A DNA stretch of 37,162 nt. Source: CAZWVA01 sp964636885. GTDB lineage: Bacteria > Desulfobacterota_D > UBA1144 > Nemesobacterales > CSP1-2. The DNA lies in assembly GCA_964636885.1 (NCBI GenBank), contig CAZWVA010000022.1, positions 1 through 37,162 of the forward strand, in the 5' to 3' direction. The notes under the pieces are model-generated. The model did not search any database. It was not told the origin of the DNA and saw only the letters and a list, made by a program, of their open reading frames with translations. Shown piece by piece: positions 7,227 to 15,592 of this stretch. The translations under genes were made by a program, and so were the position numbers. The first letter of the stretch is position 1, and each line of letters starts with the position of its first letter.

Positions 7227-9395
7227 CTATCGAATGAGGTGCCAGTCGAATGTAACACTGTTTCCATCTCCAGGCATGGCTTCTAGCTCGACCCTAAAAC
7301 CATCCCTGGTCTTAGTTACGGAGCGTATGCGGTTTGAGCCGAGCGGCGGAGAGCCGGTTGTGACCGTAGGCGTTACGGTGAGAAAGTAATTGGCATCTGG
7401 CTCCTGCGTACCAAAACTCACGGTGCCCATAGAGGTCTTGCCTGAGATGGTTAGAGAACCGCGGAGATTATTTGCGGAATCCTGTGTTCCGGATAGTCCC
7501 CTCAGGCCGATGAGATTTGCCCCCCACAGTATCTGATGCGGAAACACGGCATAGGAATTGGCAGGGGCCTCTGAGGGGATTGGAACCATATACCTCGCCA
7601 TCCTCAGAACCTCATCGTCCGATAAACTGGCGCTTACCGGTATATAGATCGCAAACGGCTTCCAGTACGATGTTGGATGATCCTTATCCACGGCGAGATC
7701 GAAAAAGAGAACCGCAGAACGCCCAGAGACCACGCTTACCTTAAATGCGCTAACGACGGGTATCCAACCCCCTTGCCTCTGCCCGCTGACATCACTTAGG
7801 AATGGAAACACCACGTTATTGCCGTTACTGAACCTATTACCGGGATCTTCGAATCCGAACGTACTCAGGGCATAGGGCGGCTGATCGGGTGACTCCGATT
7901 TCAGCCATCCCCCCACTATAAACCAGTCTCCAACGGCAAGTCTATCAAATGACCGACTGAAAACCCTTCTACCCTGGCGGCCTGAGGGGCTCATGAGTAG
8001 GGCCGCAGTCGGTGTACCATCCGGTGCCCTTACTCCGGTTTTTACCTCTGCAAAACCGAATAGTGTTGACCACGTATCGACGTTCTGATTGACGTTTAAA
8101 GGCCTATACGGAACGAGATTGAATACCCCATTTGAGCCCTGACCCGACCATCTTCCATAAAAGATCCCGTCTCTTATGGCGGAGTAGTCTGCCCTTTGAG
8201 AGCCGAGATCCCATCTTGCACCGGGGGTGTTCGTTGAGCCGTCCAGAAACAATCCCCTGATCTCCCCTCCTTCGACAAGGGGCATGTCCGGATGCGGTGG
8301 GGAGCCATGGATAAAAACATTGGATACCCGATGAGGCGGCTTACCCAGTAGCTCAATGACGGACTTGACCCGACGCCTGTCGGCAATGAGCACCCTGTCA
8401 AGCTGTATACCACCTATGGGGACATTTGTACTATCCAGCATAAGAAAGGGGGTCGTGCCGTTTTCAAAGACGACGTCTGTGAGCGTAACGGCCCCCAAGG
8501 CGAATATCGGTTTCTCTGCGGCCAACTTAATACCGTTTCCCGAGATTATGGTATTCCGTATCTCCACGAGTCCCGATTGCGGCATCGTGGAACCCGGTGA
8601 CGCCGTGATATATATGCTCTCCCCGGCACCGGGTGGGGAGGCAAAAACGCTATCCCTGATCCATACCCAGAAGAAGGCGTCAATCACAAGCGGATATGCC
8701 GTCTTCTTGTTATCCGAGAGAACAGAAACGTTATCAAGCGTGGCGAGGGCACCATTTTGGAGGAGGATCGCCTTACCAGAAGAGCCGATAATGAGTACAT
8801 TCTCGACCACCTTGGAATGTGTCCCTATCAGTTTTACCGTTGGAACGTCCCCAGGTGGGGATATGAGCCTAGCCTGGGGGCGCCTCGTAAACTGTACGTA
8901 TGCGTTTGCCCCCCCTTTTCCGGACAGCCTGACGTAGGGTGGAATGACGAGTGTCTCCTTAAGCCTCCAGTTCCCCATGAGCTCTATCGTGATCCACCCG
9001 ACTACAGAAGGTATATCTATCTTCCCAGAAACGAAGTTTCCGTGCATAACAACCGTTCCACCCGTACCTTTAAGTGAATCAACCGCCGCCTGAATCGCCT
9101 TCGTATCGTCCGTAGTCCCATCACCCTTTGCCCCAAAGGCCCTAACGTCAACAATCGGTGCTCCTGCAACCGACTTGATCGCTTCACCGCTTGACGAACG
9201 CGGAAGCACTGGCCCCGCAGTCAATAGCCCCATAACGCCTTCCCACTCTTGGTAGGAACCGATCATCCCTTCACTCGTAATACCGCCTTTATCATGATCC
9301 CGAATGGCCTCCTTGATTTCCGTCATGTCCCTATAGATAAACGCATCCACGAGGAGAAGGCACATAAAAGCCAGGGATACGACCGCCTTATTCAT
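7227..9395 (-). CDS. Secreted right-handed beta-helix protein (pectate-lyase-3 type)
   Basis: The 722 aa begin with a charged residue and a hydrophobic stretch (3-20) resembling a signal peptide or membrane anchor. The pectate-lyase-3 signature follows: VDVRAFGAKGDGTTDDT at residues 82-98, continuing into an AIQAAVD helix, as in polysaccharide-degrading beta-helices and phage tailspikes. The region to about 400 is rich in short beta-strand and Val/Ile/Gly repeats as expected for coils. The last 70 or so residues (from about SFGTQEP) look like a separate small beta-rich module of the kind seen in tail-fibre and lectin-like ends. A role as polysaccharide lyase, hydrolase or binding protein for the locus's own glycan is inferred; no catalytic residues can be named. 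Confidence 0.82.
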   Translation of the reverse strand: MNKAVVSLAFMCLLLVDAFIYRDMTEIKEAIRDHDKGGITSEGMIGSYQEWEGVMGLLTAGPVLPRSSSGEAIKSVAGAPIVDVRAFGAKGDGTTDDTKAIQAAVDSLKGTGGTVVMHGNFVSGKIDIPSVVGWITIELMGNWRLKETLVIPPYVRLSGKGGANAYVQFTRRPQARLISPPGDVPTVKLIGTHSKVVENVLIIGSSGKAILLQNGALATLDNVSVLSDNKKTAYPLVIDAFFWVWIRDSVFASPPGAGESIYITASPGSTMPQSGLVEIRNTIISGNGIKLAAEKPIFALGAVTLTDVVFENGTTPFLMLDSTNVPIGGIQLDRVLIADRRRVKSVIELLGKPPHRVSNVFIHGSPPHPDMPLVEGGEIRGLFLDGSTNTPGARWDLGSQRADYSAIRDGIFYGRWSGQGSNGVFNLVPYRPLNVNQNVDTWSTLFGFAEVKTGVRAPDGTPTAALLMSPSGRQGRRVFSRSFDRLAVGDWFIVGGWLKSESPDQPPYALSTFGFEDPGNRFSNGNNVVFPFLSDVSGQRQGGWIPVVSAFKVSVVSGRSAVLFFDLAVDKDHPTSYWKPFAIYIPVSASLSDDEVLRMARYMVPIPSEAPANSYAVFPHQILWGANLIGLRGLSGTQDSANNLRGSLTISGKTSMGTVSFGTQEPDANYFLTVTPTVTTGSPPLGSNRIRSVTKTRDGFRVELEAMPGDGNSVTFDWHLIR

Positions 9396-9413
9396 TATTT
9401 AATCACCGGGTTT

Positions 9414-9509
9414 TTAGACCCTTCGTACCAGTTCCATGAAATGGGCGGTACCGTCAACCCACCCCTTTTTACGGTCATAGAAATAGTCTATTAGACTCTG
9501 ACTAACCAT
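9414..9509 (-). pseudogene. 31-codon ORF resembling the start of a methyltransferase, possible remnant
   Basis: Within the 150-bp gap between the DUF362 and beta-helix genes an ATG opens a 31-aa frame ending in TAA. It contains YFYDRKKGWVDGTAHFMELV, which resembles the N-terminus of some class I SAM-dependent methyltransferases of polysaccharide clusters (pattern YYDxR..GWVDGT). The frame stops before any SAM-binding motif and nothing downstream continues it. It could be a decayed gene head or a tiny real peptide. Upstream GGATAGAG is a weak ribosome-binding candidate. The rest of the 9396-9545 gap shows nothing else I recognise. Confidence 0.35.
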
Positions 9510-9545
9510 ATATACGAACTCTATCCGTTTGCCTTTAGAAGGAGT

Positions 9546-10550
9546 TTATTGTTGACTATCATTCTGCTCCGGTCTGGGTTCGACTGGTTTACCAACAATC
9601 GCATAGAAGACGGGATGAAGGACCTCCCGTCCAAACCAGGACTCGTATAGGAGCCATGTGATAAATCTGCTATGGAATCCCGCAAGTGCGATCCAGTTTC
9701 TGGGTGTGCGCTCTAAACGAAACCTGCGTGTGCGTGCGGTAGCCGGATGTACGTTGAATGTGATCTCCTCCAGACTAGACGGCATATCGCCAAGGGCCAC
9801 GGCATTCCTCAGGTGTGGAACCCTATTCCAGGGAAAACCCATTAATTCCGAGACGTAGAGGTCGAATGCCCCTACATGGGTGGCGGCTATAATCAGGTCC
9901 ATCCGCACCGGCTCCCCTTCCATAGGGCCGTTACGGTCCAGGAAGTACGTGCCGTCGGCAAGCACGGAAGGACGGAGAGCTCGGTTTATCGCAACTACGG
10001 CGTCGTTAAATACGAAGTGAGACCTCAAGCGCATTTTGTCAGGAATGCAACCCCACTGGTTCTTGTAGCCAAGGGTCAATCCCGTCATGCAGTGCACCTT
10101 CGGTACGGGCATGCTTATGAGAAGATCCGTTCCGTGTAAGAGGCGCACGGGAAGGGGAACCCTGTACGTGCCACCGTGGGAGCTAAACGCTATAAACTCC
10201 CTCTCCTCTTCGCAGAGGTTAACAATCTCAACCCCGAACTCGTCCGCTAGGGAGTAAAGGCCGTGACCCGTGAATGCCTCCCTGGCATCCCAGGCACCAT
10301 AGCCGCCATCCGATTCGACAATCGAAACGAAATCGGAGTACTGCCTGAGTATGCGTACTGCCTCCCTTATTACAACCGGAGAGGTCGTGACACCGCGCTT
10401 ATAGTAGGGATAGGTCAGGTTCGGTTTGAGTGCCACCCTGGTTTTCTGAGAGACGCCTGAGAGGATGCCGGATTCCAGAAGGGCGGAATGAATCGCTTCC
10501 GCCAGGTTTTCATTACTCGACTTGAGTATGACGCGGGGTTTCTTACTCAA
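9546..10550 (-). CDS. DUF362 family protein with LarA-like His/Lys array
   Basis: The 334 aa carry DUF362 features: RVALKPNLTYP at residues 38-48, VESDGGYG at 78-85, and MPVPKVHCMTGLTLGYKNQWG at 147-167 (split here as MPVPKVH and LTLGYKNQWG). His153, Lys163 and His178 are spaced nearly as the NPN-cofactor residues His174, Lys184 and His200 of LarA. There are no Cys-rich ferredoxin motifs, which some DUF362 proteins have. A hydrophobic stretch near 285-320 may associate with membrane. A TTG start at 10550 is chosen: it gives MSKKPRVILKSS, follows GAGGAG, and overlaps the upstream GT by only 8 bp. A start at 10646 would add 32 unrelated residues lying inside the GT gene. Function is unknown; context is glycan synthesis. 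Confidence 0.85.
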   Translation of the reverse strand: MSKKPRVILKSSNENLAEAIHSALLESGILSGVSQKTRVALKPNLTYPYYKRGVTTSPVVIREAVRILRQYSDFVSIVESDGGYGAWDAREAFTGHGLYSLADEFGVEIVNLCEEEREFIAFSSHGGTYRVPLPVRLLHGTDLLISMPVPKVHCMTGLTLGYKNQWGCIPDKMRLRSHFVFNDAVVAINRALRPSVLADGTYFLDRNGPMEGEPVRMDLIIAATHVGAFDLYVSELMGFPWNRVPHLRNAVALGDMPSSLEEITFNVHPATARTRRFRLERTPRNWIALAGFHSRFITWLLYESWFGREVLHPVFYAIVGKPVEPRPEQNDSQQ

Positions 10551-11730
10551 TGCTCCTCGCAGATGAACCGTAGGATTTCCAGGATTGAAACAGATCGGCC
10601 ATCTGAGATACCGGTTTATCCCATGAGAGGCCTGGCAAGAGGGCAAACGACCCGGATTTTAACCCTCTGTAGAGATCTGAATCAGTAAGTAAACGCTTAA
10701 GGCCATCTCTAATAGCGGAAACGTCGAGATCCACAACAAGCCCTGCCCTGCCCTCCACGACCTCGGCCACACCGCACGTGCGTGTTACGAGAACGGGCAC
10801 ACCCAATGCAATTGCCTCTAGCACCGTATTACCCCAGTTCTCGTTTATAGAGACGAGGACGAAGAGATCGGCATCCAAAAAGGCCGAGAGCTTATCCTCG
10901 CCATAGAGACCGGGAACAAAGCGCACACGTTCTTCGATACCCATCGTATACGAGAGCCGATGAAGTGCCCTGAGGTAATCCTGGGATTCCGAGGGACCGA
11001 CGATAACCAACGTCCAGGGAAGCCCTTTTAATCCAGATATGGCCTCCAGGAGCCCTTCCAGGTTCTTTTTCACCTCGATCCGTCCCAACCATAGAACCAT
11101 AGGTGTGCACTCCGGGATTCCGAACCTCCTCCGAAAAAGACCCCTCTTTGGAGGTGACTTATACGCCTCTAGATCTATTCCGTTATGACGAATGACGAGT
11201 TTTTCAGGAGGTATGCCGAATCCAAGTGCCTCATCCCATTCAACCTTCGAGGTAACCACAATGGCACGGGCACCCATTAGCATCGAGTAGCCAAACAGGG
11301 CATGATAGACGCGCTTAAGTCGCAGGCTGCGTACAATGGGTATCGTCATACCACTTGGCTCAACGCTATAGGGAATCCCGTTTCTACGTGCCGAAAAGGC
11401 GATCGCTGGGCCTAGGGCGTCATAGAGACCGATTATATGCACGGCATCGAAGCGGCTTATCTCTGAGGCGGCAAACCCTAAAACGGCGGGATTTAGAGAC
11501 ACATTTCCTATTCTAAGCCACGTACCGAGGTATGTTACGCTGACCCCGTTTATGCAGTCTCTCCGGGTTCGGAGGGCCGGTCTCCTCTGGCGATCGACCA
11601 CGCTAGAGGTCAAAACCATGACCTCGTGGCCCAGTCTATGCAATCCCTCGGCAAGCGCCACCGCATTTCCCACCCTCCCGCCAAACGAATACGCCGGACG
11701 ATAGTTCTGTACGGAAATGAGTACACGCAT
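10543..11730 (-). CDS. Glycosyltransferase family 4
   Basis: This 395-aa GT-B enzyme has an N-terminal acceptor domain starting MRVLISVQNYRPAYSFGGR (glycine-rich loop at residues 17-21) and a C-terminal donor domain. RHNGID at 181-186 marks the domain junction. WLGRIEVKKNLEGLLEA at 214-230 supplies the phosphate-binding Arg/Lys, and the retaining-GT4 EX7E pair is E297/E305. It should add a sugar to the growing glycan in the cytosol, with retention of configuration. It is the third of three consecutive GT4 genes and precedes the DUF362 gene with an 8-bp overlap. The donor sugar is not predictable. Confidence 0.94.
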   Translation of the reverse strand: MRVLISVQNYRPAYSFGGRVGNAVALAEGLHRLGHEVMVLTSSVVDRQRRPALRTRRDCINGVSVTYLGTWLRIGNVSLNPAVLGFAASEISRFDAVHIIGLYDALGPAIAFSARRNGIPYSVEPSGMTIPIVRSLRLKRVYHALFGYSMLMGARAIVVTSKVEWDEALGFGIPPEKLVIRHNGIDLEAYKSPPKRGLFRRRFGIPECTPMVLWLGRIEVKKNLEGLLEAISGLKGLPWTLVIVGPSESQDYLRALHRLSYTMGIEERVRFVPGLYGEDKLSAFLDADLFVLVSINENWGNTVLEAIALGVPVLVTRTCGVAEVVEGRAGLVVDLDVSAIRDGLKRLLTDSDLYRGLKSGSFALLPGLSWDKPVSQMADLFQSWKSYGSSARSIE

Positions 11731-11736
11731 AACCAG

Positions 11737-12852
11737 TTACGCCCCTATTATCTCTTTGTATACACGAAGGATCCTCTCGGCTGTGGTATTCCAGTTAAAG
11801 AGCCTTGCCCTTTCGAGACCCCGATTAACGAGGGTTTTTCTAAGCCCAGAGTCCGTAAGGACGCGCTCCACACCATCGGCAATATCCTTTGGATCTTCGG
11901 GATCGACGATTACCGCCGCCTCCCCTACTACCTCCTTAAGCGATCCCCTGTCCGAACACACAACAGGTGTGCCACACGCCATCGCCTCAAGAGGGGGCCA
12001 GCCAAACCCCTCGTATAGGGATGGAAATAGGAGAAGATCGGATAGGTTATAGATAACCACAAGATCGTAAACGTTCAGTTTACCCAGGTAGTGCACGGAA
12101 TCACCCATTCTCAGGCGACGGACGAGTTCCCATTGTGTAGGGGTGAAGTTCTCTCCGACCTTAACCAGATGCACACCCCCGTGTCGACCAGATGGAAGAA
12201 CGGCCAGAGATTCTATAATCCCCTCAAGGTTCTTGTAGAAACCGCTACCTCCAACGTGGAGAACCGTCATGTGCCAATCAATACCAAGGCGCTTACGGCC
12301 CTCGGAGAGGAACCCATGGTCTTGGATCTTCCGAAACGCCCTGTGGACGCCGTTATAGACCACATGGAGCCGGTCTAAGGGACAGCCCAGGAATCTAATG
12401 ACATCCCGCATCGTGCTCTGAGAGACACATAGTACGGCTCTAGCCCGTTGAATGTGACCGACGCTCCACCTAAACGCCCTGCCTGCGACAAGCGGTCTTG
12501 AACCGTTCAACGGGATCTCTCCCGCCTCTAGTTTCAAAAGCATAAGATCGTGGCAGGTAACCACTGTGCGTTCCGGGTCGAGCACACGAAGCAGGTGCGC
12601 ATTCGCATGGTCTACAATATGAAAGACGTCCGACCTCATCTCACGGAGCTGTCTAGGGAAAGACCAGAACCTCCCGACATAGTCCTGTATACGTAGACCC
12701 ATGATCCCCGCCATCCGATACACGAGATCCGACCTTAAACGAACGTCCTCTACATCACACCGTTTAACAAGTGCATCCCGCAAGCAATCCGCATAGAGGG
12801 ACATGCTTAGGCTTCTTGACTCCTTGACGTTTCGGACGAGTGAGACCCTCAT
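11737..12852 (-). CDS. Glycosyltransferase family 4 (mannosyltransferase-like)
   Basis: The 371 aa form a typical GT-B retaining transferase. HDLMLLK near residues 101-107 and LCVSQSTMRD near 141-150 are common in mannosyltransferase-like GT4 proteins. VYNGVHRAF at 165-173, GGSGFYKNLEGIIESL around 201-216 (donor phosphate-binding) and the EX7E motif EGFGWPPLE (E281/E289) complete the family pattern. AAGGGG lies 9 nt before the ATG. The start overlaps the end of the preceding GT4 by 4 bp, so the two are translationally coupled; the next gene begins 6 bp on. Specificity for mannose is only a resemblance. Confidence 0.94.
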   Translation of the reverse strand: MRVSLVRNVKESRSLSMSLYADCLRDALVKRCDVEDVRLRSDLVYRMAGIMGLRIQDYVGRFWSFPRQLREMRSDVFHIVDHANAHLLRVLDPERTVVTCHDLMLLKLEAGEIPLNGSRPLVAGRAFRWSVGHIQRARAVLCVSQSTMRDVIRFLGCPLDRLHVVYNGVHRAFRKIQDHGFLSEGRKRLGIDWHMTVLHVGGSGFYKNLEGIIESLAVLPSGRHGGVHLVKVGENFTPTQWELVRRLRMGDSVHYLGKLNVYDLVVIYNLSDLLLFPSLYEGFGWPPLEAMACGTPVVCSDRGSLKEVVGEAAVIVDPEDPKDIADGVERVLTDSGLRKTLVNRGLERARLFNWNTTAERILRVYKEIIGA

Positions 12853-14138
12853 GTATTTAACCCCTTAACCCGTGTAAACCCCGATCGAATTGTTAGCGGA
12901 GTATTGGATCTCTCCCAAATCTCTAAAACGGTCTCCCTTATCCTCTTCCTGTAGTTCTCCCAAGTGTATTTTTCGGCCTGCTTCCTCGCATTCCTTCCAA
13001 GAGATTCGAGTCTTTCCCTGTTATCATGAAGGTATAGGATCCTCTTCTTTAAGGCCTCTACATCGTCTACAGGAACGATGAATCCATTTACACCATCAAC
13101 CACAGCGTCCTTCGCACCGGTATTCTCCGAAACTATAACGGGGGTTCCACACGCCATAGCCTCTATGACAACCATCCCCCAGCTATCGAGATAGGAGGGC
13201 AGGACAAACACATCCGCATCCCTATAGTAGGAGGCAAGCTCTCCGTGGTTTAGATAGGAGACATATCTGTAACCCCCCTCATATCTCTTAAGAACCTCTC
13301 TCGCATCGGAGATCTCCCCTATTACTGTCACCTCGATATCCCTAAGATCCAACTGCCTACACGCCTCCAAGAGGAGATTTATCCCCTTTCTCTTCGTCAC
13401 TGTCCCCACATAGAGGACCTTAAAAACCCCTTCCTTTCTATACGTTTCCTTAGGGCTGAACTGTAGGGGGTCAAATCCGAGATTCAAGAGGTATATCTTA
13501 TCCCTTGGAATGCCTTCTGCGATTAGGGTCTCCTCGGCGAATGTGGATAGGGCTATTATATAATCCGTGTACCTCAGCTCCTCATCCTTAAGCCCGTTTA
13601 TCCTGCCGATTATACCTTTATCTGCAAATATGCTTTCAAACTCCGGATACCTGTATCTCAGAAGCTCTATAAACCTGTAGTGCACCTGTGCAAGGTCCAG
13701 AACCGTAATGAAGTTTAGGCCCTTTGCCATCCTAAACGTCCTTAGTGCCGAGGTTTCATACCCTATTACGATGTCTGGCCTGAGCTCGCCTATCCGTCCT
13801 GAAACATACCAGTCGTGTATCTGGTTTCCGATGTATATACCCCGATCGCCTCCGTATCCCCAAAACAGCCTTTCAAACCCCTCACGGACTATCTCAAAGA
13901 AGGGGAATACCTCGACGAGTTTCTCGTCTATACCCTCGTAGTATCGCTTCCTTAACTCCCTCTCTATCCGCCTTCTTAAACCCGATGGGAGAACGTTCAC
14001 GAGTGAATACGGAAAACGACCTGGCATATACCATATGGAGGTTATGAATCTCGCAAGATACCCCCCCTCTTGCAGGGCGTAAACCAGTTGATGGGTGTGT
14101 TGCCTAGCCGGTTGGGATACCAGGACCCTTGGCCGCAT
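12849..14138 (-). CDS. Glycosyltransferase family 4
   Basis: The 429 aa open with a histidine-containing N-terminal strand-loop (RPRVLVSQPARQHTHQLVYAL at 2-22 in part), then the GT-B acceptor domain with an extended charged region (50-90). The donor domain has LYVGTVTKRKGINLLLEA at 242-259 and SWGMVVIEAMACGTP at 319-333. The first acidic residue of the usual EX7E is Asp318, paired with E326, a conservative variation. It overlaps the upstream membrane protein gene by 35 bp and the next GT4 by 4 bp. The unusually long overlap suggests tight coupling with the ligase/polymerase-like protein. Confidence 0.93.
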   Translation of the reverse strand: MRPRVLVSQPARQHTHQLVYALQEGGYLARFITSIWYMPGRFPYSLVNVLPSGLRRRIERELRKRYYEGIDEKLVEVFPFFEIVREGFERLFWGYGGDRGIYIGNQIHDWYVSGRIGELRPDIVIGYETSALRTFRMAKGLNFITVLDLAQVHYRFIELLRYRYPEFESIFADKGIIGRINGLKDEELRYTDYIIALSTFAEETLIAEGIPRDKIYLLNLGFDPLQFSPKETYRKEGVFKVLYVGTVTKRKGINLLLEACRQLDLRDIEVTVIGEISDAREVLKRYEGGYRYVSYLNHGELASYYRDADVFVLPSYLDSWGMVVIEAMACGTPVIVSENTGAKDAVVDGVNGFIVPVDDVEALKKRILYLHDNRERLESLGRNARKQAEKYTWENYRKRIRETVLEIWERSNTPLTIRSGFTRVKGLNT

Positions 14139-15591
14139 TGTTTCTCTCTAATCTACTTACCGATATAAGAAGCCCTAAAAGGGACCAGTATATTATGCTG
14201 TTCATGTAATCGAAGACTATATTTAAGCCATACAACACAGGCAACTGATGAATAAAGACCATAAGGGCAAGGAGTTTTAGTTCAAAGGTCTTTATCCTTT
14301 TAAACACCTTCCACGTATAGAGGAGTATGGAGACCCTGAGGAGCACAACGATAACAAATCCGATTAACCCGAATTCGAGAAGGATCCTCTCCCACTCGGC
14401 TTCAAACTCCCTAGGCATATCCCCCCAGTCCTCTACAAATGCCCTCGCCCCTTGATAGGCGGTACCTATACCGTAGCCGACCAGGCCCGCATCCGATAAG
14501 AACCTTAGAGGGGAATAGATGAAAACTATCCTTGGAATGACATCGCCACTTGCACTCTTTGTTCTCTCTATAAGGGAAAGTGCCGCTTCCCTACCTATAT
14601 TGGTGAAGGATATCACGGATACAAGAAGGAAAACTACAACGAGTCCGTATTTGATAAACACCTTCTTCTTAACCCTAAGTTTTCCTCTCAGGGAGAGATA
14701 GAAGAACACAAACAACATGGAGTTAATGAGCAAAGAGGCAACCCCTCCTCTTGAACCTATCATGATCATATTTATCACCCCGAGGCAGAGGATGAGCACC
14801 CCAAGCCCGCCGATCCTTCTAATCACAAGGAGATAAATGATCACGCTCGTTAAGACCCCGAGATACGCCTTATAGGGGGTCATATAGGAAAAGACCCCGG
14901 TTATCCTCGCATGCACGCCCACCAAGGCTATACCGACCTGTCCAGCCGCATCGTTAGGAGCATATTGATTAATCGGGCTAAAAGGGGGAGAGAAATACTG
15001 GATTATACCGAGTATGAGAATGGGAAGTGAGAGATATACCATTTTCCTAAAGAACCCTATGATCCTTTCCTCGGTGTCAAAAACAGCAGGCACAAGAAAG
15101 ATAAGAGGGATAAACCAGAAGTGGGTGATAAGCCCAAGTGCCTGAACCCTGAAATCCGTCGTCACTCTAAAATTAAAGGCCTCGAGAACGCCCCACGTTA
15201 CATAAAGAAGAAGAAGCCCCAAAAACGGATAATACCTTTTCGGTATCCTAATCCCACTGCTCAGTATATATAGGTAGGGGCCGATCAATATCATATGCTT
15301 GACAAAGAATATGTATGAGGAGAGACCCGGAAAGAACCATTTTCTAAATGCCCCTTCTAAAAGGAGCCATACGAAGAAAGAGTAGGACAGTAACCTCCAT
15401 CTTACAGAGCCAGCAAGTAAAAACAGTAGTACCAATAAAGAGACTAAGGCAACGGAAGAAACTACCGCCAGTCCCCCCACTCCTAGCGCAAATTGGAGAA
15501 AGACTACCAGAAATAGCCCCAATACCAGGAGAACATAAAGCTCCTTGCGTTTTAGGGATACATCTCTCATGAGACCACCTATAGTCTTCAC
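14104..15591 (-). CDS. O-antigen ligase/polymerase-like polytopic membrane protein (Wzy/WaaL superfamily)
   Basis: The 495 aa contain about eleven or twelve hydrophobic helices. EGAFRKWFFPGLS at residues 79-91, GSRGG at 279-283, GYGIGTAYQ at 372-380 and EWERILLEFGLIG near 399-411 are hallmarks of O-antigen ligase-type proteins. The long extracytoplasmic loops, about 200-240 and 330-405, are where glycan chemistry occurs. It could polymerise repeat units or transfer finished chains to a lipid or protein. Because the locus also has an ABC exporter ATPase (Wzt), where chains are finished in the cytosol, a ligase role fits better. The start is GTG at 15591; an ATG at 15570 preceded by GGTGG is an equally good alternative. 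Confidence 0.88.
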   Translation of the reverse strand: MKTIGGLMRDVSLKRKELYVLLVLGLFLVVFLQFALGVGGLAVVSSVALVSLLVLLFLLAGSVRWRLLSYSFFVWLLLEGAFRKWFFPGLSSYIFFVKHMILIGPYLYILSSGIRIPKRYYPFLGLLLLYVTWGVLEAFNFRVTTDFRVQALGLITHFWFIPLIFLVPAVFDTEERIIGFFRKMVYLSLPILILGIIQYFSPPFSPINQYAPNDAAGQVGIALVGVHARITGVFSYMTPYKAYLGVLTSVIIYLLVIRRIGGLGVLILCLGVINMIMIGSRGGVASLLINSMLFVFFYLSLRGKLRVKKKVFIKYGLVVVFLLVSVISFTNIGREAALSLIERTKSASGDVIPRIVFIYSPLRFLSDAGLVGYGIGTAYQGARAFVEDWGDMPREFEAEWERILLEFGLIGFVIVVLLRVSILLYTWKVFKRIKTFELKLLALMVFIHQLPVLYGLNIVFDYMNSIIYWSLLGLLISVSRLERNNAAKGPGIPTG

Positions 15592-15592
15592 A

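Noticed and set aside
8356..8937. Open frame of 193 codons on the plus strand
   Set aside because: It lies wholly antisense to the beta-helix gene, whose family motif is clear, and its translation has no recognisable features. Long antisense frames are expected here from codon bias.
10551..10646. A 32-residue N-terminal extension of the DUF362 protein from the upstream ATG at 10646
   Set aside because: It would overlap the GT4 gene by 104 bp and shows no family similarity; the TTG at 10550 gives the expected N-terminus.
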